DNA of 64,000 bases from Agreia sp. Leaf210 (GCF_001421485.1 NZ_LMKK01000001.1:67717-131716), one strand, 5' to 3'. Counted from the first letter of the stretch, positions 17,040-25,022 are shown. The notes: generated by a model from the sequence alone, not told the origin. Numbers and translations are program-made.

Positions 17040-17777
17040 TTATTTCCTCTCTTGGGTGGGAGACCCCACCACCGCGACGCGTCGGGATGACGGCGTGCGG
17101 ACATCTGTGTTCTGGTTTGCGACGACGCCGCGTGGTACGACCAACTTCTGCAACACCGCGAAGATTCCCTCGCTGAGCAGCGCGAGCGCGATCACGAGCA
17201 GTGACCCGGCGAGCATCTGGGAGTAGTCGTTGGATTTGAGGCCGACGAAGATGAAGCGCCCGAGGCCGCCGGCACCCACGTAGTCGGCGAGGGTCGCCGT
17301 CGCGATGACCTGGAGTGTCGCCGAACGGAGCCCTCCGATCAGCAGCGGCAGGCCGAGCGGAACCTCGACCTTGCGCACGATCTGCCCCTCCGTCATGCCC
17401 ACGGCCCGAGCGGAGTCGATCGTGCGGCGATCGATCGCCTCGAACCCCGAGTAGGCGCCGGCCAGGATCGGCGGGACCGCCAGCACCACCAGCGCGATGA
17501 TGGGGGCCTCCACGCCGATTCCGAGCCAGAGCGCGACGATGATGAGCAGGCCGAGGGTGGGCAGCGCCCGGAATCCCCCGGTCAGGCTCACGGCCAGGCT
17601 GCGACCGCGACCCGTGTGCCCGATGAGGTACCCCAGTGGGATCGCGATGACGCTCGCGATGACGAGAACGACCAGGCTGATCGTGAGGTGTTGCACGAGA
17701 CGGATCGGGATGCCGTTCGGTCCCCCGAGATGGGCCGGATCGAAGATCCAGGCGAAGGCGTCGATGAGCAGATTCAC
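17040..17777 (-). CDS. Osmoprotectant ABC transporter permease (OpuCB/OpuCD type, second of two)
   Basis: A 245-residue inner-membrane subunit with about six helices and the BPD-transport motif EAIDRRTIDSARAVGMTEGQIVRKVEVPLGLPLLIGG (EAA loop), which docks with the ATPase. The start is GTG 17777, overlapping the previous permease stop as GTGA. It pairs with the permease at 17774-18460 to form the channel of the OpuC-like importer. The hydrophilic C-tail after LVVPRG is not conserved in this family and is probably disordered. Confidence 0.92.
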   Translation of the reverse strand: MNLLIDAFAWIFDPAHLGGPNGIPIRLVQHLTISLVVLVIASVIAIPLGYLIGHTGRGRSLAVSLTGGFRALPTLGLLIIVALWLGIGVEAPIIALVVLAVPPILAGAYSGFEAIDRRTIDSARAVGMTEGQIVRKVEVPLGLPLLIGGLRSATLQVIATATLADYVGAGGLGRFIFVGLKSNDYSQMLAGSLLVIALALLSEGIFAVLQKLVVPRGVVANQNTDVRTPSSRRVAVVGSPTQERK

Positions 17778-18460
17778 GATGCGGCCGCCTCTGCGGTGAG
17801 CCGCGAGCGGCGCGTGGAGGAGGGTCGGGTCGCACGCGCCCACGGCATGAGAAGCCGACCGAGGAGCACCAGTGCCGCGTCGATCAGCAGCGCGAGCGCG
17901 ATGGTGGCCACCATGCCGGCGAGCACCTCTGCCACGATGTTGCGCTGCAATCCGTCGGTGAAGAGCAGCCCGAGGCTCTTGATACCGAGGACCGCACCGA
18001 CCGTGACCAGGCTGACGGTACTGACCGCCACCACGCGGATGCCCGCGAGAAGCACCGGACCCGCCAACGGCAGATCGACCCTCCAGAAGCGCGTCCACGG
18101 CGAGAATCCCATCGCGGTGGCGGACTGGCTGATGTCCGACGACACCGAGCCGAGGGCATCCGACGTCGTGCGGACCATCAGCGCGATGCCGTAGAGGGTG
18201 AGCGCCACGACGACGTTGATCGAATCCCTCGCGCCCGTTCCCAGGACGATCGGGAGAACGATGAGGAGCGGCAGAGAGGGGATCGCGTAGAGCAGGCCGA
18301 GCACCGTGAGCAGCACTCCGCGGCTGAGCCGGTAGCGGTTCGCCACCCAGCCGAGCGGAACAGAGAGGACGAAGCTCAGAACGATGGGCGGGATGCTGAG
18401 TGCGAGGTGCTCGAGAGTGCGCTGTCCGATGAGGGGCAGGTTCTCGATGATCCAGTTCAT
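17774..18460 (-). CDS. Osmoprotectant ABC transporter permease (OpuCB/OpuCD type, first of two)
   Basis: The 228-residue membrane subunit has a first helix SIPPIVLSFVLSVPLGWVANRY, then LYAIPSLPLLIVLPIVLGTG and an EAA-like loop QSATAMGFSPWTRFWRVDLPLAGPVLLAG. The ATG at 18460 overlaps the ATPase stop codon (ATGA), so it is translationally coupled. It is nearly the same length as its partner at 17040-17777 and of the same family, so the importer uses a permease heterodimer. Confidence 0.92.
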   Translation of the reverse strand: MNWIIENLPLIGQRTLEHLALSIPPIVLSFVLSVPLGWVANRYRLSRGVLLTVLGLLYAIPSLPLLIVLPIVLGTGARDSINVVVALTLYGIALMVRTTSDALGSVSSDISQSATAMGFSPWTRFWRVDLPLAGPVLLAGIRVVAVSTVSLVTVGAVLGIKSLGLLFTDGLQRNIVAEVLAGMVATIALALLIDAALVLLGRLLMPWARATRPSSTRRSRLTAEAAAS

Positions 18461-19317
18461 GCCGGCTCGTCCTCGAGGGGCCTCGGGTCGCCGCCGGACG
18501 GGGCACCGTCGACCAGGACTCCGGCAGCGCGGCCCTCGCTGTCGAGCACCACGTCACGCCCGTCGCGCCGGTCGATGTGCAGCGCCCTCTTGCCCTTGGT
18601 CGCTCCGATGAAGTCGGCCACGAAGTCGTTGGCCGGAGCCGTGAGGATCTCGGTCGGCGAGCCCTTCTGCACGATGACGCCGCCCTTCTGCAGGATGACC
18701 ACCTGGTCGCCCAGCAGGAATGCCTCATCGATGTCGTGTGTGACGAAGACGACCGTCTTGTCGAGCTCGCGCTGCAGCCGGATGAGTTCTTGCTGGAGCT
18801 CTGCGCGCACGAGCGGGTCGACCGCGCCGAACGGCTCGTCCATCAGCAGGATGTTCGGGTCGGCCGCCAGTCCACGGGCGACGCCCACGCGCTGCTGCTG
18901 ACCACCCGAGAGCTGGCTCGGGTAGCGGTTCGCAAGGGAGCGATCCAGACCGACCGTGTCGAGGAGTTCGAGGGCCCGGGCATGAGCCTCCCGCTTCGGA
19001 ACCCCGTTCAGAAGGGGGACGGTGGCGACGTTGTCGACCACCTTGCGATGAGGCAGCAGCCCGGAGTTCTGCATCACGTAGCCGATGCGACGACGGAGCT
19101 TCACCTTGTCGAGACCGACGATGTCTTCGCCGTCGATCTCGATCGAGCCGGATGACCGGTCGATCATGCGGTTGATCATGCGCAGGATAGTGGTCTTGCC
19201 ACAGCCGGAGGACCCGACGAAGACCGTGGTCTTGCGCGACGGGATCACGAGGCTGAAGTCCTCGACGGCCAGCGTGCCGTCAGGAAAACGCTTCGAGACC
19301 TGACGGAATTCGATCAT
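18457..19317 (-). CDS. Osmoprotectant ABC transporter ATP-binding protein (OpuCA type)
   Basis: This 286-residue ATPase energises the importer. Walker A GSSGCGKTT is at residues 35-43, followed by QNSGLLPHRKVVDNVA, signature LSGGQQQRVGVARGL and Walker B ILLMDEPFGAVDPLVR, then the switch histidine in VTHDIDEAFLLGD. The remaining C-terminal part is too short for the two CBS domains found in many OpuCA proteins. Ionic-strength sensing by CBS is therefore probably reduced or absent. ATG 19317 was chosen over an upstream in-frame start because homology begins at MIEFRQVSKRF. Confidence 0.94.
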   Translation of the reverse strand: MIEFRQVSKRFPDGTLAVEDFSLVIPSRKTTVFVGSSGCGKTTILRMINRMIDRSSGSIEIDGEDIVGLDKVKLRRRIGYVMQNSGLLPHRKVVDNVATVPLLNGVPKREAHARALELLDTVGLDRSLANRYPSQLSGGQQQRVGVARGLAADPNILLMDEPFGAVDPLVRAELQQELIRLQRELDKTVVFVTHDIDEAFLLGDQVVILQKGGVIVQKGSPTEILTAPANDFVADFIGATKGKRALHIDRRDGRDVVLDSEGRAAGVLVDGAPSGGDPRPLEDEPA

Positions 19318-19336
19318 GTCATGGCCCGTTCGTCTG

Positions 19337-19354
19337 GCGCGCACGAGTGCGCGC
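19337..19354. promoter_or_regulatory. Palindrome upstream of the osmoprotectant ABC operon
   Basis: GCGCGCAC-GA-GTGCGCGC is a perfect inverted repeat with 8-bp arms, 20 nt before the ATPase start. It could be an operator or a 5'-UTR hairpin. The TetR-family gene immediately upstream is a candidate binder, but nothing in the sequence proves it. Confidence 0.35.
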
Positions 19355-19452
19355 GTGTGACCTCAGCCAAACATGCAACGCCCCAATCGGCAAAGCATGC
19401 GAGCCGGGAATGACGAATTGTGTCCGGCAGGCTAAGGTGCACCCGGCCCGGG

Positions 19453-20115
19453 TCAGGCCAGCGGCGTGGCGCTCTCGTCGTTGCGGGTGAGATAGTCGCG
19501 AACGACCCGCTCGCACTCGTCGATGATCGTGTCGTCTCCCGTGCCGCCGAGCATGAATGCACGGACCAGCAGCGCGTCGATCATGGTGACGGCGACCTCG
19601 AGGCGCGTCAGGAACGCGGCCTCGTTCGAGACGCCGTACTTCTCGATCAGCACGTCGTGCAGATTCTGAGCGACGCGACGCGTCTTGATGCGCGACACGT
19701 CGGTCTCGGGCGACGAGACCAGGTCGCCGAGTCTGATCGATGTGAAGCCCACCTCGCTGCGGTGCATGGCGACCGAAGAGCCGATCGAGACGACGACCGC
19801 GTCGATCCAGCTCGAGGGGGTCTTCTCGGCGATGTCGGCTTCGAACTGCCGCAGGAACCGCTCGATGCTGCGGGCTCCCAGTGCCGTCAAGACCGCGATG
19901 CGGTCGGGAAAGTAGCGGTAGACGGTTCCGATGGAGGCCTCGGCTCGGTCTGCGACGAGGGCCGTGGTGAGTCGTTCGATTCCCACCTCGTCGACGACGG
20001 CGGCCGCCGCGTCGAGCAGAGCGGCGATGCGATCGGAGCTGCGAGCCTGAATGGGTTCGTTGCGCACCTGCACGGCGTCGGCGCGGATTTCCTCGGTGAC
20101 GTTGTTCACAGGCAC
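19453..20115 (-). CDS. TetR/AcrR family transcriptional regulator
   Basis: A 220-residue regulator. The HTH is at about residues 28-72: RIAALLDAAAAVVDEVGIERLTTALVADRAEASIGTVYRYFPDRIAVL. The C-terminal ligand/dimer region is full length, including the VTMIDALLVRAFMLGG helix. The GTG start at 20115 follows AAAGGAT. The gene lies head-to-tail upstream of the osmoprotectant operon (135-nt gap with a palindrome) and is divergent from the YedK gene. Either is a possible target. Ligand unknown. Confidence 0.9.
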   Translation of the reverse strand: MPVNNVTEEIRADAVQVRNEPIQARSSDRIAALLDAAAAVVDEVGIERLTTALVADRAEASIGTVYRYFPDRIAVLTALGARSIERFLRQFEADIAEKTPSSWIDAVVVSIGSSVAMHRSEVGFTSIRLGDLVSSPETDVSRIKTRRVAQNLHDVLIEKYGVSNEAAFLTRLEVAVTMIDALLVRAFMLGGTGDDTIIDECERVVRDYLTRNDESATPLA

Positions 20116-20182
20116 GGCGCCGATCCTTTCATCAGGGATGTGCTGACCATCTTAGTTGCGCGAGGGCGGCAGAATAGAGAAC

Positions 20183-20920
20183 ATGTGTGGTCGTTTCGTC
20201 GTGTCCCGTGCTGCAGGCGACCTGGTCGCCCTCTTCGATGTCGATGTCGAAGGCGCCGACTTACCCGAGCCATCGTGGAACGTGGCACCGACCCAGCGCG
20301 TCCCGGTGATCATCGATGCCGTCAATCGTGCTGCCGCGACCGACGAGGACGCACCCGCCGTGCTGAGGCGGCTGGAGTCGGCCCGCTGGGGACTCGTGCC
20401 CGGGTTCGCGACCGAGCCGACAGCATCCGCGCCTCTCTTCAACGCCCGCATCGAGACGGCGGCAGAGAAGCCGGCCTTCCGCGAGGCCGTCGCCGCGCGC
20501 CGTGCCGCCATACCGGCGTCGGGATACTACGAGTGGTTGATTGCGCCCGACGGCAGCAAGAGCCCGCAGTTCGTCTCAGCCGGCGACGACGAGCCGATCC
20601 TCTTCGCCGGGCTGTACGAGTGGTGGCGCAATCCTGCGGTCGCCGCCGACGATCCCGCTCGTTGGCTGCTCTCGACCACCATCCTGACTCGAGCCGGAGC
20701 GGGGCCGCTGGCCTCGCTGCACGAGCGGATGCCCGTGTTCCTCGAGCCTGGACTCATGGAGGACTGGCTCGACCCGCGCACCACCGGAGACGCGGGACTG
20801 CTCGCCGACATCTCGCTGGCCGCCGAAGAGCTCGCCGACGACATGGTGTTCCACACGGTCGGGACCGCTGTCGGCACGGTCGGCAACGACTCGCCCGAAC
20901 TGGTCATGCCGGTCGACTGA
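20183..20920 (+). CDS. SOS response-associated peptidase family protein (YedK/HMCES)
   Basis: This 245-residue SRAP protein covalently caps abasic sites in single-stranded DNA through Cys2, protecting replication forks. The catalytic residues are clear: the N-terminal Met is followed by Cys (MCGRF, start 20183), an Asn in WNVAPTQ, FNARIETAAEKPAFREA, and GYYEWLIAPDG with the active-site Glu, ending with a His in ASLHERMPVFL. The ATG at 20183, not an in-frame TTG 27 nt upstream, must be the true start because the Cys has to be residue 2. It is divergent from a TetR gene. Confidence 0.95.
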   Translation: MCGRFVVSRAAGDLVALFDVDVEGADLPEPSWNVAPTQRVPVIIDAVNRAAATDEDAPAVLRRLESARWGLVPGFATEPTASAPLFNARIETAAEKPAFREAVAARRAAIPASGYYEWLIAPDGSKSPQFVSAGDDEPILFAGLYEWWRNPAVAADDPARWLLSTTILTRAGAGPLASLHERMPVFLEPGLMEDWLDPRTTGDAGLLADISLAAEELADDMVFHTVGTAVGTVGNDSPELVMPVD

Positions 20921-20955
20921 CGGCGAGGCAAATCGGATGCGTGCGACACTGGGGT

Positions 20956-22038
20956 GTGCGGAAATCGGATAAGCCCCTCTCGGCCAAGCAGGGCGCCGAA
21001 GTCATCATTCACCGTGCGGCCCGCATCGAAGACGCGGTGCACGAGTTCCGCCAGAAGCGCGCACAGGCCAGCGGCAAGGTGCCCACGGTCATCCCGTTCA
21101 CGGGATACGGGTCGACCACCTGGGTCAGGGTCCTCGCCCGGGTGCTGCTGACGACCCCGCCCAGACCCGGATCGCGCGAAGACCGCAAGGCCCGCACGCA
21201 GCACGAGAGCGTTCGCGGGTGGAGGAGCTTCACCAGCGTCCCCTTCGGCAACGCCTCGGTCACGGTCGAGGCGGGCGGCGGGTCCCACACGGTGGCCGCC
21301 GATCGCGGCGGCGTCGTGGATGCGGTCATCGAGGTCGTACTCGAGCCCGGGTGGCAGACGGTCACCATCGGGATCGACGGCGGCCAGACGGTCGAGGCTC
21401 CGATCTTCGTCCTCGATCCCTCGTCTCGCTTCGGCGTCGTCAGCGACATCGACGACACCGTCATGGTTACGGCCTTGCCGCGGCCTCTACTGGCTGCCTG
21501 GAACACCTTCGTGCTCGATGAGCACGCACGGGTGCCCACGCCCGGCATGGCCGTGCTGCTCGAACGCCTCACGACTGAGAACCCCACCTCCCCCGTCATC
21601 TACCTCTCGACGGGCGCGTGGAACGTCGCGCCCACGCTCAGCCGCTTCCTCTCACGCAACCTCTACCCCGCAGGCCCTCTGCTTCTCACCGATTGGGGTC
21701 CGACGCACGATCGTTGGTTCCGCAGCGGGCGCGAGCACAAGCGAGAGAACCTGCGTCGCCTCGCACGCGAGTTCCCCGACGTGCGCTGGCTGCTCATCGG
21801 CGACGACGGGCAGCACGACGAAGAGATCTACGCGGACTTCGCCATCGACTTTCCCGAGAGCATCGCCGCGGTCGCCATCCGACAGCTCTCGCCGAGCGAG
21901 GCCGTTCTGGCCGGAGGCCGCTCGAACGACGAGGTGCACACCGAGCAGACCGGCGCGACGTGGGTCTACGCACCCGATGGCGCCGGCATCTCCGCCCAGC
22001 TCACCGAGGCCGGCATCCTCCAGCTTCCGCCGCGCTAG
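20956..22038 (+). CDS. App1 family (DUF2183) phosphatidate-phosphatase-like protein
   Basis: A 360-residue protein whose C-terminal half carries the HAD-like motif FGVVSDIDDTVMVTALP (DxDxT at about residues 164-168). Further conserved family blocks are YLSTGAWNVAPTLSRFLSRNLYPAGPLLLTDWGPT and LLIGDDGQHDEEIYADFA. The N-terminal half resembles the Ig-like beta region of bacterial App1-type proteins. In yeast App1 is a Mg-dependent phosphatidate phosphatase; the bacterial substrate is unknown. The start is GTG 20956, with an alternative GTG at 20941. Its TAG stop shares the CTAG tetranucleotide with the convergent response-regulator stop. Confidence 0.87.
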   Translation: MRKSDKPLSAKQGAEVIIHRAARIEDAVHEFRQKRAQASGKVPTVIPFTGYGSTTWVRVLARVLLTTPPRPGSREDRKARTQHESVRGWRSFTSVPFGNASVTVEAGGGSHTVAADRGGVVDAVIEVVLEPGWQTVTIGIDGGQTVEAPIFVLDPSSRFGVVSDIDDTVMVTALPRPLLAAWNTFVLDEHARVPTPGMAVLLERLTTENPTSPVIYLSTGAWNVAPTLSRFLSRNLYPAGPLLLTDWGPTHDRWFRSGREHKRENLRRLAREFPDVRWLLIGDDGQHDEEIYADFAIDFPESIAAVAIRQLSPSEAVLAGGRSNDEVHTEQTGATWVYAPDGAGISAQLTEAGILQLPPR

Positions 22039-22637
22039 ATCCAGCCGCGTTCCTGGGCGACGAACACGGCCTGCTGACGAGTATCGACGGCGAGCTTCGC
22101 GAGCACGGCCGATACGTGATTGCGCACCGTTCCGGGCGCGAGCTTCAGCTGCCGGGCGATCTGGGCGGTCGTCTCGCCCCGACGGCCGACGCGCAAGACG
22201 TCGAGCTCTCGATCGGTGAGCGGGCAGCGTTCGTCGCTCAACGCGTCGGCCGCCATCTCCGGGTCGACGTACCGGGCTCCCGCCATCACCCGCCGGATGA
22301 CCGCGGCAACTTCTCCGGCATCCCGCGACTTGGGCAGAAAGCCGGCCACTCCGGCCGCGAGCGCACGCCTCAGCACGCCGGGGCGCGCATGACGGGTGAC
22401 CACCACGCACCGCGCGCTGACCGTGCGCCGAAGCCGCTCGGCGACCTCGACTCCATCGAGGCCGGGCATCTCGAGGTCGAGAAGGCACACATCGGGCTTC
22501 AGCCGCTCGGCCTCGGCGACGGCCTCCTCGCCGTCGGCGCATTCGGCGATCACGTCGATGTCGCCCTCGAGGCGCAGCAGGGCCGCGAGGGCGGAGCGGA
22601 TCATCGCCTCGTCGTCGGCGAGAAGCACCCGGATCAT
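22035..22637 (-). CDS. NarL/LuxR family two-component response regulator
   Basis: The 200-residue regulator has a receiver domain (MIRVLLADDEAMIRSAL, phospho-acceptor Asp in VCLLDLEMPGLDG, Lys in FLPKS). The C-terminal LuxR-type helix-turn-helix is LTDRELDVLRVGRRGETTAQIARQLKLAPGTVRNHVSAVLAKL. The ATG at 22637 overlaps the histidine-kinase stop (ATGA). Close in type to DesR/LiaR regulators, which answer membrane or envelope conditions. Likely targets are its own operon and the divergent export-protein gene, since palindromes containing TGACA/TGTCA lie between them. Confidence 0.95.
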   Translation of the reverse strand: MIRVLLADDEAMIRSALAALLRLEGDIDVIAECADGEEAVAEAERLKPDVCLLDLEMPGLDGVEVAERLRRTVSARCVVVTRHARPGVLRRALAAGVAGFLPKSRDAGEVAAVIRRVMAGARYVDPEMAADALSDERCPLTDRELDVLRVGRRGETTAQIARQLKLAPGTVRNHVSAVLAKLAVDTRQQAVFVAQERGWI

Positions 22638-23863
22638 GCTCGCACCGCCCGGTTGTCCGGAACCGTGACGACCACGCAGAACTCTCCATCGTCTGTCGTC
22701 ACGGTCAGGGAACCACCGGCCGCGCCCACGCGCCGAGCGATGCCGTCGAGCCCTGATCCGCGGTTGTCGGCGACGATCATCGGTTTGGATTCCGCGGTGT
22801 CGTTTCGGATCTCGTAGCGCCACTGCTCGCCGCCACGGGTGAGGGCCAGCGCGGCCCGTCGTCCGCCGCCGTGACGGAGCACGTTCGTCGTCGTCTCACG
22901 GATGACGGGTGCGAAGACCGAGGCAGGAGCATCGGCCGCATCCGGTGAGACACGCGAGTCTGCCGCCATGCCCGCCGCACGGAGGAGGTCTCGGGCATTC
23001 GCCAGCTCGTCGGGCAGGGGCACGGAGCGGAACCTCGTGGCGAGGTCCCTGGTTCCCTGGCGTGCCTCGTCGACGCTCACTCGCGCCGCGCGCAGCTGCT
23101 GCAGCGCGGCATCCCGGTCATCGGGCAGCAGGCGCTCGGCCAACTCCAGCTGCAGGGCGATCACCTGCAGATGATGACCCTGCAGGTCGTGCACGTCTGT
23201 CGCGACGCTCAAGCGTTCCTCCGCGGCGGCAAGGCGCGACTCGGAGATCCGGGCGCGGTCGAGCGCGATGAGGACGTCCCACCACCAGAGCGAGAACACC
23301 GTCATCAACGGAAGAACGCTCGTGTAGAAGCCGAACACGAAGTAGTCGCCGCCTCCCGGCCCCGCGAAGGCGCCATTGACGTCGAGCCCCCAGAGACACA
23401 CCAGCAGCACCGTGACGACGATCACCAGGCGCAGGCGCACGGGGCGCGGCCAGTCGAGCAGCTGCAGAGACTGCGCCAGCGGCAGCGCGAGCATCAACCA
23501 GAGACCGCTCACCGAGAAGACGACGGCGCCGGCGGCCACAGCCACCAGCAGCGGCACGAGAACAGAGCGGCCGGGCAGGCTCGTCGTCTCACCCGTGCGA
23601 TGCCGATAGGTGCGCACCAGCGGCAGGGTCGAGGCGATCCAGATCAGTCCCGCAGCCGAGACCACGAGCAGTGTCGCCGCCTGCTCTCCTCTCTGGATCA
23701 GCGTCGCCACCCAGATCAGCACGATGACGACCTCGAAGAACACGACCGCAGACGCCGTGTACCACCAGGTGGCGACGACTCCCCGCGCCGTCGTCGAGCC
23801 CGGTCGCCCGGTCGTATCGGATGCGCGGCGAGAGTCTGCGGGATGCGTCACGTCCACCACCAT
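22634..23863 (-). CDS. Sensor histidine kinase (HisKA_3/DesK type)
   Basis: A 409-residue membrane kinase. There are about six transmembrane helices (from ATWWYTASAVVFFEVVIVLIWVATL to YTSVLPLMTVFSLWWWDVLIAL). The dimerisation/phospho-acceptor motif follows, ATDVHDLQGHHLQVIALQLELAE, with His in the VHD motif. The HATPase contains NVLRHGGGRRAAL and DNRGSGLDGIARRVGAAGG. There is no large extracellular sensor, so signal detection inside the membrane is likely, as in DesK. The start at ATG 23863 (MVVDVTHPAD) was preferred to an upstream extension of about 34 residues that covers the promoter palindromes. Confidence 0.93.
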   Translation of the reverse strand: MVVDVTHPADSRRASDTTGRPGSTTARGVVATWWYTASAVVFFEVVIVLIWVATLIQRGEQAATLLVVSAAGLIWIASTLPLVRTYRHRTGETTSLPGRSVLVPLLVAVAAGAVVFSVSGLWLMLALPLAQSLQLLDWPRPVRLRLVIVVTVLLVCLWGLDVNGAFAGPGGGDYFVFGFYTSVLPLMTVFSLWWWDVLIALDRARISESRLAAAEERLSVATDVHDLQGHHLQVIALQLELAERLLPDDRDAALQQLRAARVSVDEARQGTRDLATRFRSVPLPDELANARDLLRAAGMAADSRVSPDAADAPASVFAPVIRETTTNVLRHGGGRRAALALTRGGEQWRYEIRNDTAESKPMIVADNRGSGLDGIARRVGAAGGSLTVTTDDGEFCVVVTVPDNRAVRA

Positions 23864-23869
23864 AGGCGC

Positions 23870-23934
23870 GTGACAGATGTCACGGCCGCGGCGGGCATAA
23901 GACCCGACAGGAGGTGACAGACCGACACTGTCGG
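23870..23934. promoter_or_regulatory. TGACA/TGTCA repeat cluster between the kinase and export-protein genes
   Basis: GTGACA-GA-TGTCAC (23870-23883) is a perfect inverted repeat just upstream of the kinase start. CCGACA-C-TGTCGG (23922-23934) is a second one. CCGACAG (23914-23920) and GTGACAG (from 23924 minus 10, in GAGGTGACAG) add half-sites. LuxR-type response regulators bind such short repeats, so these are candidate sites for the adjacent regulator. Confidence 0.45.
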
Positions 23935-24015
23935 AGGGGGCAGCTCGTGCGCTGGGCTTGACCATGACACCGGCACCGTCGATCCGGGTGCCGCCACACG
24001 AGAAGGAGTCACACC

Positions 24016-24591
24016 ATGGACCTCATCCCCCGCTTCCAGGATCTGGTCGCCCAGGTTCCGGAGTTCGTTCAACCGCTGATCGTCGCCCTGGCAGGCGCCG
24101 TGCCCTTCATCGAAGGCGAGGGGGCCGCCGTTATCGGCGTCATCGGCGGAGTGCATCCCGTGGCCGCCGTGCTGGCGGGTATCGCCGGCAACTTCCTTTG
24201 CGTACTCGTGCTCGTGACGCTGAGCTCGAGAACACGCTCGGCGATCGTGAGCCACCGAAGAAGCAGGGCCGAGGCCCGCGACGTGACCCTGGTCGGCGCC
24301 GGCCCCGGGGCGCATGACGAGAGCGCAGACGAGAACGCAGACGTGGATGCACCGGAGTCGGGCCGAAAGACGGCTCGCTGGGTGAAATTCCAGCGCGCGC
24401 TCGACCGCTACGGCGTTCCCGGAGTCAGTCTGCTCGGGCCTCTGCTGCTGCCGACGCAGTTCACGGCGACGATGCTCACCGCGTCGGGAGTGGCCGCGCG
24501 ACGCGTGCTGTTCTGGCAGGGTCTCGCCATCATCGGGTGGACGACCCTTCTCGGCGTCGTCGTCGGCGGTGTCGTGCACACCGTCGCATAG
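24016..24591 (+). CDS. Small multidrug-export-type membrane protein (PF06695-like)
   Basis: A 191-residue membrane protein. The N-terminal half has the feature VPFIEGEGAAVIGVIGGVHPVAAVLAGIAGNFLCVLVLVTL, matching the small multi-drug export family (E.rgA....G..p..a...a..GN). A charged cytoplasmic insert follows, then FQRALDRYGVPGVSLLGPLLLPTQFTATMLTASGVAARRVLFWQ, a DedA-like re-entrant region, and a last helix. The ATG at 24016 follows an AGAAGGAG Shine-Dalgarno at proper spacing. It is divergent from a DesK/NarL-type two-component pair and is its probable output. The substrate is unknown. Confidence 0.8.
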   Translation: MDLIPRFQDLVAQVPEFVQPLIVALAGAVPFIEGEGAAVIGVIGGVHPVAAVLAGIAGNFLCVLVLVTLSSRTRSAIVSHRRSRAEARDVTLVGAGPGAHDESADENADVDAPESGRKTARWVKFQRALDRYGVPGVSLLGPLLLPTQFTATMLTASGVAARRVLFWQGLAIIGWTTLLGVVVGGVVHTVA

Positions 24592-24626
24592 TCGCGCTCG
24601 CACGCCACGCCGGGGCGAGTGGCGGA

Positions 24627-24648
24627 TGTCGGTGCCGGTTCGTACACT
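24627..24648 (+). promoter_or_regulatory. RecA-NDp / PafBC-type DNA-damage promoter of DUF6504-dnaE2
   Basis: TGTCGGTG (24627-24634), exactly 8 nt, then TACACT (24643-24648). This matches the known actinobacterial motif tTGTCRGtg-N8-TAnnnT except for the first, weakly conserved T. That motif is recognised by the PafBC activator in mycobacteria and drives LexA-independent DNA-damage genes. Predicted transcription start is near 24655. Confidence 0.8.
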
Positions 24649-24672
24649 TCGAATATAGAAGATATATTCGAA
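24648..24672. promoter_or_regulatory. 25-bp palindrome over the predicted dnaE2-operon transcription start
   Basis: TTCGAATATA (24648-24657), 5-nt spacer GAAGA, TATATTCGAA (24663-24672): perfect 10-bp arms. It overlaps the last base of the PafBC-type -10 box and contains a second possible -10 (TATATT, 24663-24668). It does not fit the actinobacterial LexA box (TCGAAC-N4-GTTCGA), because the half-sites are too far apart. A repressor operator is the likeliest reading. Confidence 0.6.
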
Positions 24673-24695
24673 TGTCTCCCGATTGGAGAGCGGCC

Positions 24696-25022
24696 ATGAA
24701 CATCGAAGAACCCGTCACCGTCGAGCTGTCCGACGACGGCTCTCCCCTGAGATTCGAGTGGCGCGGGGTGCATTACGGAGTCATCAGCGCACCCGAACGC
24801 TGGTTCGCGCGACGACCCTGGTGGCTGCTCGACGGCAGGGCCTCTCTCGGCACGGGCGAGGCCTTGATCGATCGTGAGATGTGGCGCGTCGATGCCGTGC
24901 CGCTCACCGCCGGTATGCCGCGCCGCGACGGCACGTTCGATCTCGCCCTGCGCTCTGCGCCGGGCGAGTGGCACATGTCCCGCGCCTTCGACGATGTCCT
25001 CGACACGCAGCTCTTCGCCTGA
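24696..25022 (+). CDS. DUF6504 family protein, dnaE2-linked
   Basis: A 108-residue protein with the DUF6504 pattern: PLRFEWRGVHYGVISAPERWFARRPWWL, then REMWRVDAVPL and a C-terminal GEWHMSRAFDDVLDTQLF. The family is small, actinobacterial, of unknown function, and is usually found beside translesion polymerase genes (imuB, dnaE2). Here it precedes dnaE2 by 5 nt, and the two share the damage-type promoter. The ATG at 24696 is preceded by GGAGAG with 5-nt spacing. A role as an accessory factor of the DnaE2 mutasome is inference from this linkage. Confidence 0.82.
   Translation: MNIEEPVTVELSDDGSPLRFEWRGVHYGVISAPERWFARRPWWLLDGRASLGTGEALIDREMWRVDAVPLTAGMPRRDGTFDLALRSAPGEWHMSRAFDDVLDTQLFA

Noticed and set aside
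24648-24672. LexA (SOS) box before the dnaE2 operon
   Set aside because: The actinobacterial box is TCGAAC-N4-GTTCGA. Here TTCGAA half-sites are separated by 13 nt, and inner bases differ. Kept as an unknown operator.
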